This document shows positions 19,355 to 27,509 of a stretch of DNA of 64,000 bases, in pieces. A program made the translations under genes and the position numbers. Location: NCBI GenBank assembly GCA_036898135.1, contig CM072511.1, positions 73,646,117-73,710,116 of the forward strand, read 5' to 3'. Below the pieces are notes generated by a model. The model did not search any database. It had not been told where the DNA came from and saw only the letters and a program-made list of their open reading frames with translations. Every line of letters starts with the position of its first letter. The stretch's first letter is position 1. This DNA comes from Oncomelania hupensis (lineage: Eukaryota > Mollusca > Gastropoda > Littorinimorpha > Pomatiopsidae).

Positions 19355-22300
19355 TATTAATATTATTATTATTAATATTATTAATAATAATATTATTATT
19401 ATTATTATTAATTTTATTATTATTATTATTATTGTTTTTATTGTTATTATTACTATGATATCGTCGTCCGGAAATACAAGTGTCGTAACTCAAAAAAACC
19501 AACTTTTCAGGATCAAATTGAGTCAAACTTTCGTACATTAGATCTGTTCGACGAGATACATGACCCGGTTATTTTTTCTTTAGGGAAAAATATGTCTTTC
19601 TATGTAATCTCAACAATGTGTAGATTTTTTGCAAAAAAGACGGAAATACAAGTGTTGTATGTCGACTTACGACTATTGTATTTTCAATTAGGTGAAATAA
19701 AATTGACGTAAGTCGTTTTACGACACTTGTATCCGGATTGAGATGAAAACTCTTATCAGGAATTGCAAGTTACGACATTTGTATTGCAGAATTTTAGTAA
19801 TAGATGCGTTGCCACCGTTTAGTTTTCCTTTGTAATTAAAGTTATGGAAGTATGGTTATTGTTTGCCGTTGCTTTGTTTTGTGCATTAGTATTTGTGTGA
19901 AGCGGGGTGAGTGAGAGAGAGAGAGAGAGAGAGAGGAAGAGGAGGAGGAGAAGAAGAAGAAGAAGAAGCAGAAGAAGAAGAAGAAGAAGAAGAAACAATA
20001 ACAAAAACAACAACAAAATTATGACGGAGAAAAGAATTGAGAGAGAAAAGGAGAGGGGGGAGGGAGAGAGAGAGAGGGAGGGAGAGAGAGAGAGAAATGG
20101 AGGGGGGAGGGGAGGAGGGCATTGCAGTTGAAACACTTTATGTAAATCGATAGTGTAAATCAGCAACACCACTTTATTAAGGCACCGATCATCGTTCTCT
20201 GGCTCATTAAACAATTTAAAACAAAAATCAAATTTTAATATAATTTCATTGAGTCCCCAATAAACATAAACCACTGAGCATGTGCCCTTCAGAGTCCCTT
20301 TCGATTTCAACATCAAGACAAGTTATACCTCGTGGGGCAATGATTTAAAGAAAGTGTGATGAGACTTTGAGATGATGCAGCTTTGACACAGATTGCTTAG
20401 GTCTTCATACTTTTCCTTGCTGACCGGATATGGGGTCGTCGACACATTTTGCAGTTCAATCTCGGCAGGGTTGGGAATATTGTGTGCTGCTCTGACTTTT
20501 TGTACCAGGTTAAGCTGACAGAAAGGACCAGTATAGTAGTACCCGATGAAGACCAGGTTGGGTTCTTCAGAGGTAAGCAGAAAGCGTTTTATGTCTAGCC
20601 ATCTTACCTTCTCCTTCTGGGTGTCAAGCTGAGAATTTTTCAACAAGCTTGCAACTTTCCTGAAATCGAAAAAATCTGATTGGACAAGCTCCTCAACGAT
20701 GTACGACGGTGAGTGGCGTTTCGCTGTCTTCATAGTCTGAGTCCACTGGCTGGTTGTGTACACGGAAATGTTTTTGCTACTTCGTTCAATCACGGAATGC
20801 ATGCTATCCACTTCATTCTGACTATGACCAGATACAAAAAAGATGTGCTGTATTTCTGCCAGGTCAAACTTTCGCAACGCACACCAAAGCATGGACAGAA
20901 AGTTTCTGTTTCGATTTTGACCCCCACAACTATCAGAGAACAAAATGACCTTCTTAATTCCCTCTTTGTGAATGCGTTGGAGATACCTGTAAACGCAGCT
21001 CCCAATTTCATTAGAGCCCCGGAGCGCTGTCGTCTCAGACCATACGTTGCAGTATCCTTGACCGTTCCGGTAATCATAGATGGTCAAGTTGTAGGTGTTC
21101 AGTTATTGTTTGTAATACAAACAAGATTCTGCACTATGAGGTGTGGGTAACACTTCCTCGAGGTCAAACACAGCTGCTGCCATTGATGGGTCTCGTTTGA
21201 CTTGTTCTTTTATTGCATCTTTCACCTTTCTACTTTCTTCCTTTAGCTGGATGTGCTTTTCATACTCGCCGTCGTCTTCCTTGAAGTAACCGTTGTCATG
21301 GGCGGAGCACAAATCGCACCTGTCTTTCAAGGGCCTCAAAAAACCTATGTTGAACTCTCGGTTGAAAACATTTCTGTATGTTGTTTCACTGGCAGGCGTC
21401 TTGCATCCTTCTTTTTGGCGTTTTTCAACGTACAACGAATGCATCTTTAGCAGACTCAAAGAGCTCTCTAAGTATTCTCTTGTTGACTCTTTTCGACTGT
21501 AGTGGCTCTCGACTCGCGGAAAGCTATCTATGTGTTTCTTGATTTCTTCTCGCTCAGTGCAGTTCGCTTTGCTTCTCTGCTGCCCTCTCGTTTCCTTCTC
21601 ACTCGTACCCAGACAATTTATCTTTGTCAAAGCTGTGACGACGACGCGTTCTGTTACGTCTAAAGTGTCCAAAAGCATTCGTTTACAAACTGGAATCATT
21701 CTCTCGTCAACAAGCAGGCAGTACTGATACGAACACCCTCTTCTGGAACAGGATTTGGAGTGTGCGTTTTTTTTGTCGACTTTTCGCACGGATTTGCAGA
21801 GATACTATCTCTGCCGTGTGAGACAACCCAGTTTCCAGAAATTGTGAAAAATTTTCTCTCTGTCACCCTCTGAGATTTTCATTCGGCACTTATTTCTACA
21901 CCTATCTTCACAGCCGGACTTGAGCTCTCTCTTTCTTTGGACCTTCCCTACCCTTGAGACGTAAGACTGTCCACTATCGATATATCTCTTAAACGTTTCC
22001 TCTGGCTGATTTTCCAGGAACCCTTGTCTCGGAGTCTTTTCCTTGATTGCCTTGGCTTATCCTGGGCGGGCAAGGGGCATGGGCTTGTTAATGTGGAATC
22101 CCCTGCACTGAGTGAGCCTACTGAAGTATTGCATACTTCGTCGTTGCAACTTGCTTCTCCACTCACTTCTGCCATTGGCCTGCTTTGAGCAACGTCATCA
22201 AGGCGGTCGTCACAAATCATCTCTGATGATGACGATGAACAGTCTAGCTCTTCTTTCGATGGAACATACTCATCGTCGCCGTCGCTCAGATCTTCGGTAG

Positions 22301-23366
22301 AATCCTTCTTCTCCATCTGTGCAAGTGGCAAGTCTTTGAGCGTTGTAGTTTCAAGATCCATTGCACGGAACGAATCGGCATTCCTAAGGCAAATCCTAAG
22401 GCTTTCAAAGGGATGTCATCTTCTTCTGACCGTCTAAGTTGAATGAGAGGTATATCTTCATCTTCCTCAAAACGTTTGAGTTGGATAAGGGGAATGTCTT
22501 CATCATTATCTTTCGTCTTTTTGAGTGGGATCAGAGGAATGTCTTCATCATCATCATCGTCCGTCTGTTTGAGGGGCGTGTCTTCATCATCATCATCATC
22601 ATCATCATCATCGTCTGACTGTGAAAGATCTCTGAGTGTAGTGGGGTCATTGTCACTATTATTTAACACACTTCCCTCATGCTTTTCAGCAGTAGTTCCC
22701 GTCATCTCAACACAAGCACGGACATTCGCTACCTCAAACATAGTCGTACAGGTGTCCATCCCAAGGGACAAACACAGAGCATGGACGAATGTCATCAAGT
22801 CATGCACGCCATTATGCTTTGTTACACAAGAAAGGCCGTCTGGGTGGCACAACCCAATCTCATCCATGCAATGCGAATCAAAAATGTAAAAGGTTGACAT
22901 GACTTTTATGATGGCAATAGTAGAAATGTACAGAAAATATCGAATACATTAGTCGTATGTGAAGAGCAAAAGCAATGGATCTGTCCAGATTCGCAATACA
23001 AAAGTCGTAAGTCGAGATACGACATTTGTATTTGCGACGTTACGAGCAAAAATTCCGATACAATCGTCGTAACACGACTTACGACAGTTGTATTTCCGCA
23101 TAATATTTAGTGGGTTGACTTACTGCTAATGTATTTTGGTAATAACGGTCACATTTGGAGGAGATGGGGTCTAAGATTCTTACAGAACATGCGCCTTGGC
23201 CCCCCGATGCTGCATGCCAAAAATCTCAAAAACGCCAAAAATCGAGTTACGACACTTGTATTTCCGGACGACGATATTCTAGTTATAATAATAATAGTGA
23301 TGATAGTGGTAGTGATGGTGGTGTTTGTAGTAGTAAAAATAATAATAATATTAATAATAATAATAA

Positions 23367-23434
<68 letters not shown>

Positions 23435-25056
23435 GTGAGGGTTGTTTAAAGATAATGATGAAGATGTTGGTGTGATTGTGTGTGTATGTGTGTGAGTGCA
23501 TGTGTGTGTGATTTCCATGATTTCCAAGTTAATGTTAAAGGTTCTTTACTATGTTAATTTGTTAAGGGACAGATTGGAAGATTAGACTTATTAAGTAGTC
23601 TAAAATCTTTATCACTAATAACAAAGTTTTAAAAAAAAAGTTTCAAGTTTCCTCAGCAACCCTCATGGCTTTTCTCAGTGTCAAGCCAGTCCATTCTCGA
23701 ATGTTGTCCTCTCACCTCTTTTTCTGTCTCCCTCTTCTTTTGCCTCGGACCGTGCCTTGCAGAGTGGTCTTTGCAAGGCCTGATGCTCTGGTGACGTGGC
23801 CGTATCGGAGTTTCCTTTCTTCACCACTGTGAGCAGGTCATCTGTTGTCCAATGGCTTGTGAGATGGTCTATCGGACTGGACCATGGGCGGTTCTAAAAA
23901 AAAATGAGTATATGTTTAGACTATAGTTTGGGTAAACACTTGAACCCACAAAAAGTGTTTCTGATGAGTCAGAACCCCCTTTAATAATACATGCACAATT
24001 ATTTTCCTGATAAAAGCATAGATGTAGTCTAATGTATGCCACTTTCCATCCCTATATTCTTGGATACCTAAAATTATTCTACTTTGTTATTGTTTCTTTC
24101 TCTCAGGAGGCACTTGAAATTCTAGAAAAGCATGCTGAACTCCGTGACGATCAGAATGACTACTCTCGTGCTTTAGCATTCCGCAAAGCTTCATGTGTTT
24201 TGAAAAGTTTGCCATTCCCGGTGGAAAGACTGTCCCAAGTTGAAGGATTGAAAGACATTGGTGGGCATGCCTTGAAAGTTATTCAGGTATGTTCTGATCT
24301 GTAGAAAAAAGTAAAATTTGTTTATAAAAACTGGTGATTTATTGTTTTGATACTTTGATTCCCTGATGCTATGTTGGGCTGTTTGATTGTAACTATATTG
24401 TATATTATATTAAATTGTGTACAAAGTATAAAAGTGGTTTATGTACGGTTTAAACTTGGTGTCAACATAGGTTATTATTTTGTAAAAGTTTGGTTTATAA
24501 ATGGTATTACTATGGTTTAAAATGGGTTTATAAAAGGTTCATAATTGCTTCACTAAACATTTTTCACACTGGTTATATTGTGGTTTTATTTTGGCTAATG
24601 TTTGGTTCCTCTGTAACCTTAATAAAATATTTCCTAGCAGTGCAAGGCATACTTCAAAACCACATTAGCAGCTAAGCTTTTATTTTCGTATTGTGAACTC
24701 AAAATGTTTGCTGGGTTTTGTGACTTTTTCTAACATATTGATTGCATCATCATCAACTGGCCTTTCAAACTTTCTGTCTAATAACAAGGGTTTTCTCCAG
24801 ATACTTCGATTTCATCCATTCCATCAATAATGGTATTTGATGTAGTCGATCTAAATTCCAAAAATACAAATTGATTTCTCTTCCATTTTCTGAAATAACC
24901 ACCAGGCTTTGAGTTCTGTTGAAGAAAAAGCACATAATAGCATCCTGTAGTATTATTATTGTTAATATTACATTCCATTTGTTACAGAATATTCTTGAGG
25001 ATGGCTACAGTGATGAAGTTCACGGTATCTGCAATGAATGGTTCTTTTTAATGAAG
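11254..25056 (+). CDS. POLM: Family X DNA polymerase, Pol mu/TdT type (N-terminal half, five exons)
   Basis: Join of 11254-11423, 11746-11944, 14551-14655, 24107-24286 and 24988-25056; 241 codons, all in phase, no stop. Residues about 20-115 are a BRCT domain, with DKVTHIV and the conserved Trp in PWLSACLKSGKVI. Residues 140-241 correspond to the HhH/8-kDa region: WACQRVTPLEHYNHKFTEAL, then FRKASCVLKSLPFPVERLSQ, and the hairpin GLKDIGGHALKVIQNILEDG. ACQR-TPL-H-N and LP-PV-LSQ-GL favour Pol mu over TdT. Such enzymes fill gaps in non-homologous end joining; BRCT recruits Ku/XRCC4-Lig4. Odd: fingers, palm (catalytic Asp residues) and thumb were not found in the 16 kb up to the next gene. Either those exons are missed, in the gap or misassembled, or the gene is truncated. 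Confidence 0.85.
11746..11944 (+). CDS. POLM: Polymerase exon 2: second half of BRCT
   Basis: Acceptor TTTTGTTTGCAG. Encodes GDKVTHIVTQYSEREQVL and NIVLLPWLSACLKSGKVI, with the BRCT Trp and the basic C-terminal helix. Donor AAAG/GTGCAA; a second GT six bases later (CAA/GTAATT) would add two codons without changing phase. Confidence 0.9.
11945..13084. other. Polymerase intron 2, first part
   Basis: No exon seen. Contains a short (CA)n at about 12247-12265 and a CT-rich tract at 12904-12960. Confidence 0.5.
13085..13335. repeat. Two-copy tandem repeat of ~130 bp
   Basis: GGTATTTCATATAACATTAT at 13114 recurs at 13248, each followed by GAGTGAATAT, CACTATGCACAAGC, TCCTGCAATGACAACA-like sequence and CTCATGCACAT. 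Non-coding tandem duplication in the intron. Confidence 0.8.
13780..14480 (+). repeat. AGGTCA-rich dispersed repeat, copy 1
   Basis: Shares long blocks with 26970-27500 and 34745-35060, such as GTGTATTTGGAGCTGGAGGT and GGGCACTCATTTTCA. It is rich in CAAGGTCA-type motifs. No TIR, tail or coding capacity was recognised, so the class is unknown. Confidence 0.7.
14551..14655 (+). CDS. POLM: Polymerase exon 3: linker and ACQR motif
   Basis: Acceptor TTACTAATTTAG. Encodes 35 residues, ending QWACQRVTPLEHYNHKFT. The family alignment (…FT/EALEIL…) places the junction after ACT, where the next bases are GCAAGT. This implies a GC-AG intron; the nearby GT would add 4 nt and break the frame. Confidence 0.8.
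14808..15000 (+). mobile_element. RTE-type LINE, 3'-end fragment
   Basis: Homologous to the last 190 bases of the RTE copies elsewhere here (AAGAATGGACTGG, GGTTAAATGATCATCTGTGG), with tail GGGATAGGATAGGATT. Strongly 5'-truncated. It lies 150 bases after polymerase exon 3. Confidence 0.85.
15001..16307. other. Polymerase intron 3, AT-rich, nothing recognised
   Basis: The small open frame at 16049-16285 has no recognisable domain or splice support. No element boundaries seen. Confidence 0.5.
16308..16405 (-). mobile_element. RTE-type LINE, 3'-tip fragment
   Basis: Inverted copy of the RTE 3' end: TATCCTATTCTATCCCGTAA followed by GTCGTTGGGGCACCACAGAT. About 100 bases only. Confidence 0.8.
16484..16546 (+). 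mobile_element. 63-bp copy of the Jockey-type LINE/SINE-like 3' tail
   Basis: GGTCCTGATTTAGCTCGGAA, CGCTGGACCTAAAGCAACAA and a (TCAA)n tail are all that was copied. TTACACTATAAAA at 16471-16483 and 16547-16559 is a perfect 13-bp target duplication, so this is a separate, extremely 5'-truncated retrotransposition event. Confidence 0.9.
16700..19260 (+). pseudogene. CR1/L2-like LINE, internally deleted and interrupted
   Basis: Bases 16735-17330 encode an AP-type endonuclease part: IGVYVHNNF, IGFIYRNPAINCDWF, EDFNINLL (the usual GDFN is changed) and LDHI. Bases 17340-17510 continue with a linker in another frame. Bases 18780-19180 encode the end of the ORF after the RT (VVGIIIDDDFSWQSHINHIC, HFNYASTIW, LHKRAIKILY). 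The RT core is missing. A MITE interrupts it at 17919-18518. The 3' end runs into TTA-rich sequence, the probable tail and seed of the microsatellite that follows. Dead copy in polymerase intron 3. Confidence 0.75.
17919..18518. mobile_element. pogo/Tigger-like MITE, 600 bp, TA target site
   Basis: Starts CAGTGGAACCTCCGGTATAC and ends with the inverted form (GATACCGGAGGTTCCACCG), flanked by TA on both sides (17917-17918, 18519-18520). Such TIRs are typical of the pogo/Tigger branch of Tc1/mariner. Internally it has a G-rich run at about 18000-18030 and inverted GTCGTATACCAGAG motifs. No transposase. Confidence 0.8.
19309..19457. repeat. (ATA)n/(ATT)n microsatellite, left part
   Basis: A long TAA/ATT triplet tract that flips strand several times. 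It is split by the 3.8-kb transposon and resumes at 23281, so it was the insertion target. Confidence 0.9.
19570..19790. repeat. Subterminal repeat cluster, left end of the transposon
   Basis: GGAAATACAAGTGTTGTA, GACTTACGACTATTGTATTT, GTTTTACGACACTTGTATCC and AGTTACGACATTTGTATT are variants of the TIR core in both orientations. They probably served as multiple transposase-binding sites. Confidence 0.75.
19912..20125. repeat. GA/GAA-rich purine tract inside the transposon
   Basis: (GA)n, (AGA)n and GGGGAG repeats. Open frames through it are simple-sequence artefacts. It lies 3' of the transposase stop codon. Confidence 0.9.
20323..22900 (-). pseudogene. Decayed transposase of the 3.8-kb element
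   Basis: The minus-strand coding region is broken by a frameshift near 22370, a frameshift near 21955, a TAG near 21805 and an in-frame TAA at 21103-21105. Order: FYIFDSHCMDEIGLCHPDG; an acidic region with four EDIPL-type repeats; a basic region (RKRLRDKG); GCEDRCRNKCRMKISEGDRE and IFHNFWKLG; TTYRNVFNREFNIGFLRPLK with a following Cys pair; AAVFDLEEVLPTPH; YNLTIYDYRNGQG; ILFSDSCGGQNRNRNFL, probably an RNase H-fold Asp; FVSGHSQNEVDSMH; and QSCIISKSHHTFFKSLPHE at the end. This uncharacterised family is known from many invertebrate genomes as transposon-derived proteins. The EFNIGF, FDLEEVLPTPH and SCGGQNRN blocks are its hallmarks. Catalytic residue assignment is inference. Confidence 0.75.
22985..23100. 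repeat. Subterminal repeat cluster, right end of the transposon
   Basis: CAATACAAAAGTCGTAAGTC, GATACGACATTTGTATTT, GATACAATCGTCGTAA and CTTACGACAGTTGTATTTCC mirror the left cluster. Confidence 0.75.
23281..23435. repeat. (ATA)n/(ATT)n microsatellite, right part
   Basis: Continuation of the triplet tract split by the transposon, beginning GTTATAATAATAATAG and ending in a long TTA run. Confidence 0.9.
23650..23885 (-). mobile_element. RTE-type LINE fragment, C-terminal end of the ORF
   Basis: Inverted: AGTGTCAAGCCAGTCCATTC, TGCAAGGCCTGATGCTCTGG and TTCTTCACCACTGTGAGCAG match the other RTE copies. Both ends are truncated and no tail is present. It lies 220 bases before polymerase exon 4. Confidence 0.8.
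24107..24286 (+). CDS. POLM: Polymerase exon 4: 8-kDa/HhH region
   Basis: Strong acceptor (TTGTTTCTTTCTCTCAG) and donor ATTCAG/GTATGT. Exactly 60 codons, phase 0 at both ends, beginning EALEILEKHAELRDDQ and ending GLKDIGGHALKVIQ. This is the template/5'-phosphate binding subdomain of family X polymerases. Confidence 0.9.
24988..25056 (+). CDS. POLM: Polymerase exon 5: end of the 8-kDa region
   Basis: Acceptor TTTGTTACAG, donor ATGAAG/GTAAGA, 23 codons (NILEDGYSDEVHGIC, then NEWFFLMK). It aligns with the segment just before the second helix-hairpin-helix (Leu-Phe-x-x-Val/Ile-Phe-Gly-Val-Gly) of TdT/Pol mu. The intact donor shows that another exon is expected. Confidence 0.85.
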
Positions 25057-25090
25057 GTAAGAATTAAACATGAACTGATCAGTTCATTAT

Positions 25091-26134
25091 CAGACCTGCC
25101 TACTGCTACGATTTTGCCGTAGCAGCTACGAAAAATAAAGACGAAGCTACAGCAAACATAAAATTGCTACGGGAAAAAAAAATTCAGACTGTAGAAAGTA
25201 GAACTTCCGCTATTTCTAAAGTCCATTGTATACGATGCAGCCAGGGCGTGACCAATCAGAAGGCTCCGTTTCTATTTCCTTTGTCAAAACGTGCGACTTG
25301 CCCAATTGTATCGCTAGTTGCATGGACACATTGTTGCAAGGCTGCATCGTATGCGATGGCTATTAATGCTGCGCATGCTCTGTTGTACCTTTTCCGATTT
25401 GGCGGAATGGCGATGATGAGCTGTAGGGTCATGCTCAGGTTGCTGATCATAAAGAACAGCTGACAAGCAGCCAGACTTCAGTCCAGTACTTCATCAAGCG
25501 GTTTCCAGCAATTCTGCCAATAAATTGTACCCAGCAGAAACTCTTGGAAGAGTTTTCACTTTACCAGTGCACTGTCATTGCTGAAGTGGAAAATGAATCA
25601 GTTGATGTATTTTGGAAGAGAGTCAGTGAGATGAAAGATCCAGAGGGTTCTCTGCTCTTTTCCTATCTACCCAAGTTTATGGTGTCCATCCTCACAATTC
25701 CAAACTCAAGTGCTCACTGCGAAAGAGTTTTCTCATGTGTGAGGAAGAACAGAACTGACCAAAGAGCAAGCTTGGGAGAGGGCACTATGGAAGCTCTGAT
25801 GGTGGTGAAGAGTCAGCCAGGTGGCAGTTTAAACAGGCATCTGACCAAAGAAGACCTTGTTAAACTCAAGAGCTGTTACGCTGACTCTGCAAATGTAAAC
25901 AGTAAACCCCGACACCAAGTATTGTATTTACTTATCATGTGTGCTGATGCAGGTAGAGACTGATTTTGTGCTTTCTCAAAACGTTTTCAATGTCAAAATA
26001 TATATTTTAAGTACACAATTAACTTGTCATGGCGTCCTACATCGACGGTTGTGCATGCTACTGAAAACCTGGCTTAGCTACTAAAAACTGGACCTTTTGC
26101 TATTGATTTTAAAAATTGTAAGTACGCAGGTCAG
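25091..26134 (+). mobile_element. hAT-like transposon deletion derivative with 6-bp duplication
   Basis: Starts CAGACCTGCC and ends GCAGGTCAG; CATTAT at 25085-25090 and 26135-26140 is the target duplication. Bases 25544-25840 encode the hAT C-terminal dimerisation domain (FSYLPKFMVSILTIPNSSAH, CERVFSCVRKNRTDQRASLG, MEALMVVKS). The DDE part and the N-terminus are deleted. It is inserted 34 bases after polymerase exon 5, leaving its donor intact. Confidence 0.85.
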
Positions 26135-26169
26135 CATTATTTATTTATTTCATCAACACTTACCAGATA

Positions 26170-26679
26170 CAGTGGAACCCTGCCATTTGCCCGCCTTTCT
26201 ATTCGTACAACTCGTTATTTGTACAACTTGTTCAAGAAAATTCAACTTATCATTCATACGCTTGCCCCACGATTCGGACAGCGTCACCTTGTTACTGACC
26301 GCGCCACACGGACGCTTCAGCTCAGTCTCGTGGTAGTTTCCATACGCTACGCATCATTCATGCAAGTTTCGTGAAACTTTGTGCTATTTATTTTTGTTGT
26401 TGTTATTTTTATTAAAAAATAGTGCAGCGATGGGTCCAAAAAAGATTAGTGCTGTGATTCAACCAAACCTAAAAGGAAAGCAGTGAGAACGATAATTGAA
26501 TTGAAAAAAGGACTCGTGAAGTTATTACAAAGGTTTAAATATGCAATCATCTGTTGGTCTGGAACGGATTAATCCAATTTACATTATATGTTATGTAAAA
26601 AAAATGATTTGCCATTGGTACAAATCGCCATTCGAACTGCCTCCTGGAAGGATTGTGTACGAATAGCGAGGTTCCACTG
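26170..26679 (+). mobile_element. pogo/Tigger-like element, 510 bp, with a transposase start remnant
   Basis: Starts CAGTGGAACCCTGCC and ends GAGGTTCCACTG, flanked by TA (26168-26169, 26680-26681). Around 26430, ATGGGTCCAAAAAAG gives MGPKK followed by KRKAVRTIIELKK across a frameshift, like the N-terminus of Tigger/pogo transposases. Everything after that is deleted. Confidence 0.75.
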
Positions 26680-26745
26680 TAATTCATTACTCAGTATTTT
26701 TCTCTCACAGTCTACCTCTCTTTCTCACTTGTGCATTTCTCACAA

Positions 26746-26746
<1 letters not shown>

Positions 26747-26795
<49 letters not shown>

Positions 26796-26812
26796 ATAAT
26801 AATAATAATAAT
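26747..26812. repeat. (ACT)n(AAT)n microsatellite
   Basis: About 48 bases of ACT triplets followed by AAT triplets. Confidence 0.95.
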
Positions 26813-26969
26813 GCTATGTATAAGAAGCCTGATCTTATTAAAGAATAATTAAGATTGCGCACAGACACCAAGTCACACACACACGCACGTAAAGATAATA
26901 ATTTTTGACAATGCGAGACTAGGTATTCTTCCCCCACCCACCAAGTAAAAAACGTAATTAAAGAATGTT

Positions 26970-27505
26970 TTCTCCAGATTTGTGCAAATCTGTGCAATGA
27001 TCCTAAATAGTAAAAAAAAATGACATACCAAAAAAAGAAGCATCCCTCTGTCTGTCTGTCCGCTGTCTGCTGTTTTTCTGTGCAAATCTTGCAAGTGGAT
27101 TAACATCTCAGAACCTATTTAAACTAAGATGGTGTATACCCATGAGACCTCATAAATGATCAGTAAATGAATGAATTCACTTCAAGGCTCAGAGGCTCAA
27201 TAAATTGTAGTCAAAAAATGACACTTTTTAACATAATTTTACTTTTTTTTTCTAGGTTTTTAATATTGTGATTATTTGAGGCATGATAAATATCAATGAG
27301 ACACTGTGCAAATTTGGTCAACCTCACTTCAAGGTCAAGGTCACTGGAGCTATCTAATGTTGGTTAGTATAGGTACTTTGAATTGACCTTGACCCTTAAC
27401 TATGAAAGATAAGAAGTCTAAACGTTTTTATATTTAGAGATGATTGATTCGTCTTTATATATGTTCTCTTTTTGAGTTGATCTTAAAGATCAAGGCCAGT
27501 TTAGG
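26970..27505 (+). repeat. AGGTCA-rich dispersed repeat, copy 2
   Basis: Shares the order of blocks with copy 1: TCTGTC-rich start, CAGAACCTATTT, GGATGGTGTAT-like, CACTTCAAGGTCAAGGTCAC, TAGTATAGGTACTT and CTATGAAAGAT. It is cut on its right by the RTE tail at 27510. Confidence 0.65.
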
Positions 27506-27509
27506 CCTT

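Larger units (their letters stand above)
19462..23273 (-). mobile_element. 3.8-kb DNA transposon with 30-bp TIRs and subterminal repeats
   Basis: The ends are perfect 30-bp inverted repeats: CGTCGTCCGGAAATACAAGT and then GTCGTAACTC at 19462-19491, and its reverse complement at 23244-23273. The flanks are ATAT on both sides (19458-19461, 23274-23277); because the junction is palindromic, a TA duplication is equally possible. Inside each end lie several diverged copies of a TACGAC-N-TTGTATT motif. The interior holds one decayed transposase gene on the minus strand and a GA-rich stretch. A 4-bp duplication would suit Sola-type elements; the superfamily is not settled. Confidence 0.85.

Noticed and set aside
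19819..20316. Leu/Ser-rich ORF inside the transposon
   Set aside because: Arises from the GA-rich purine tract.
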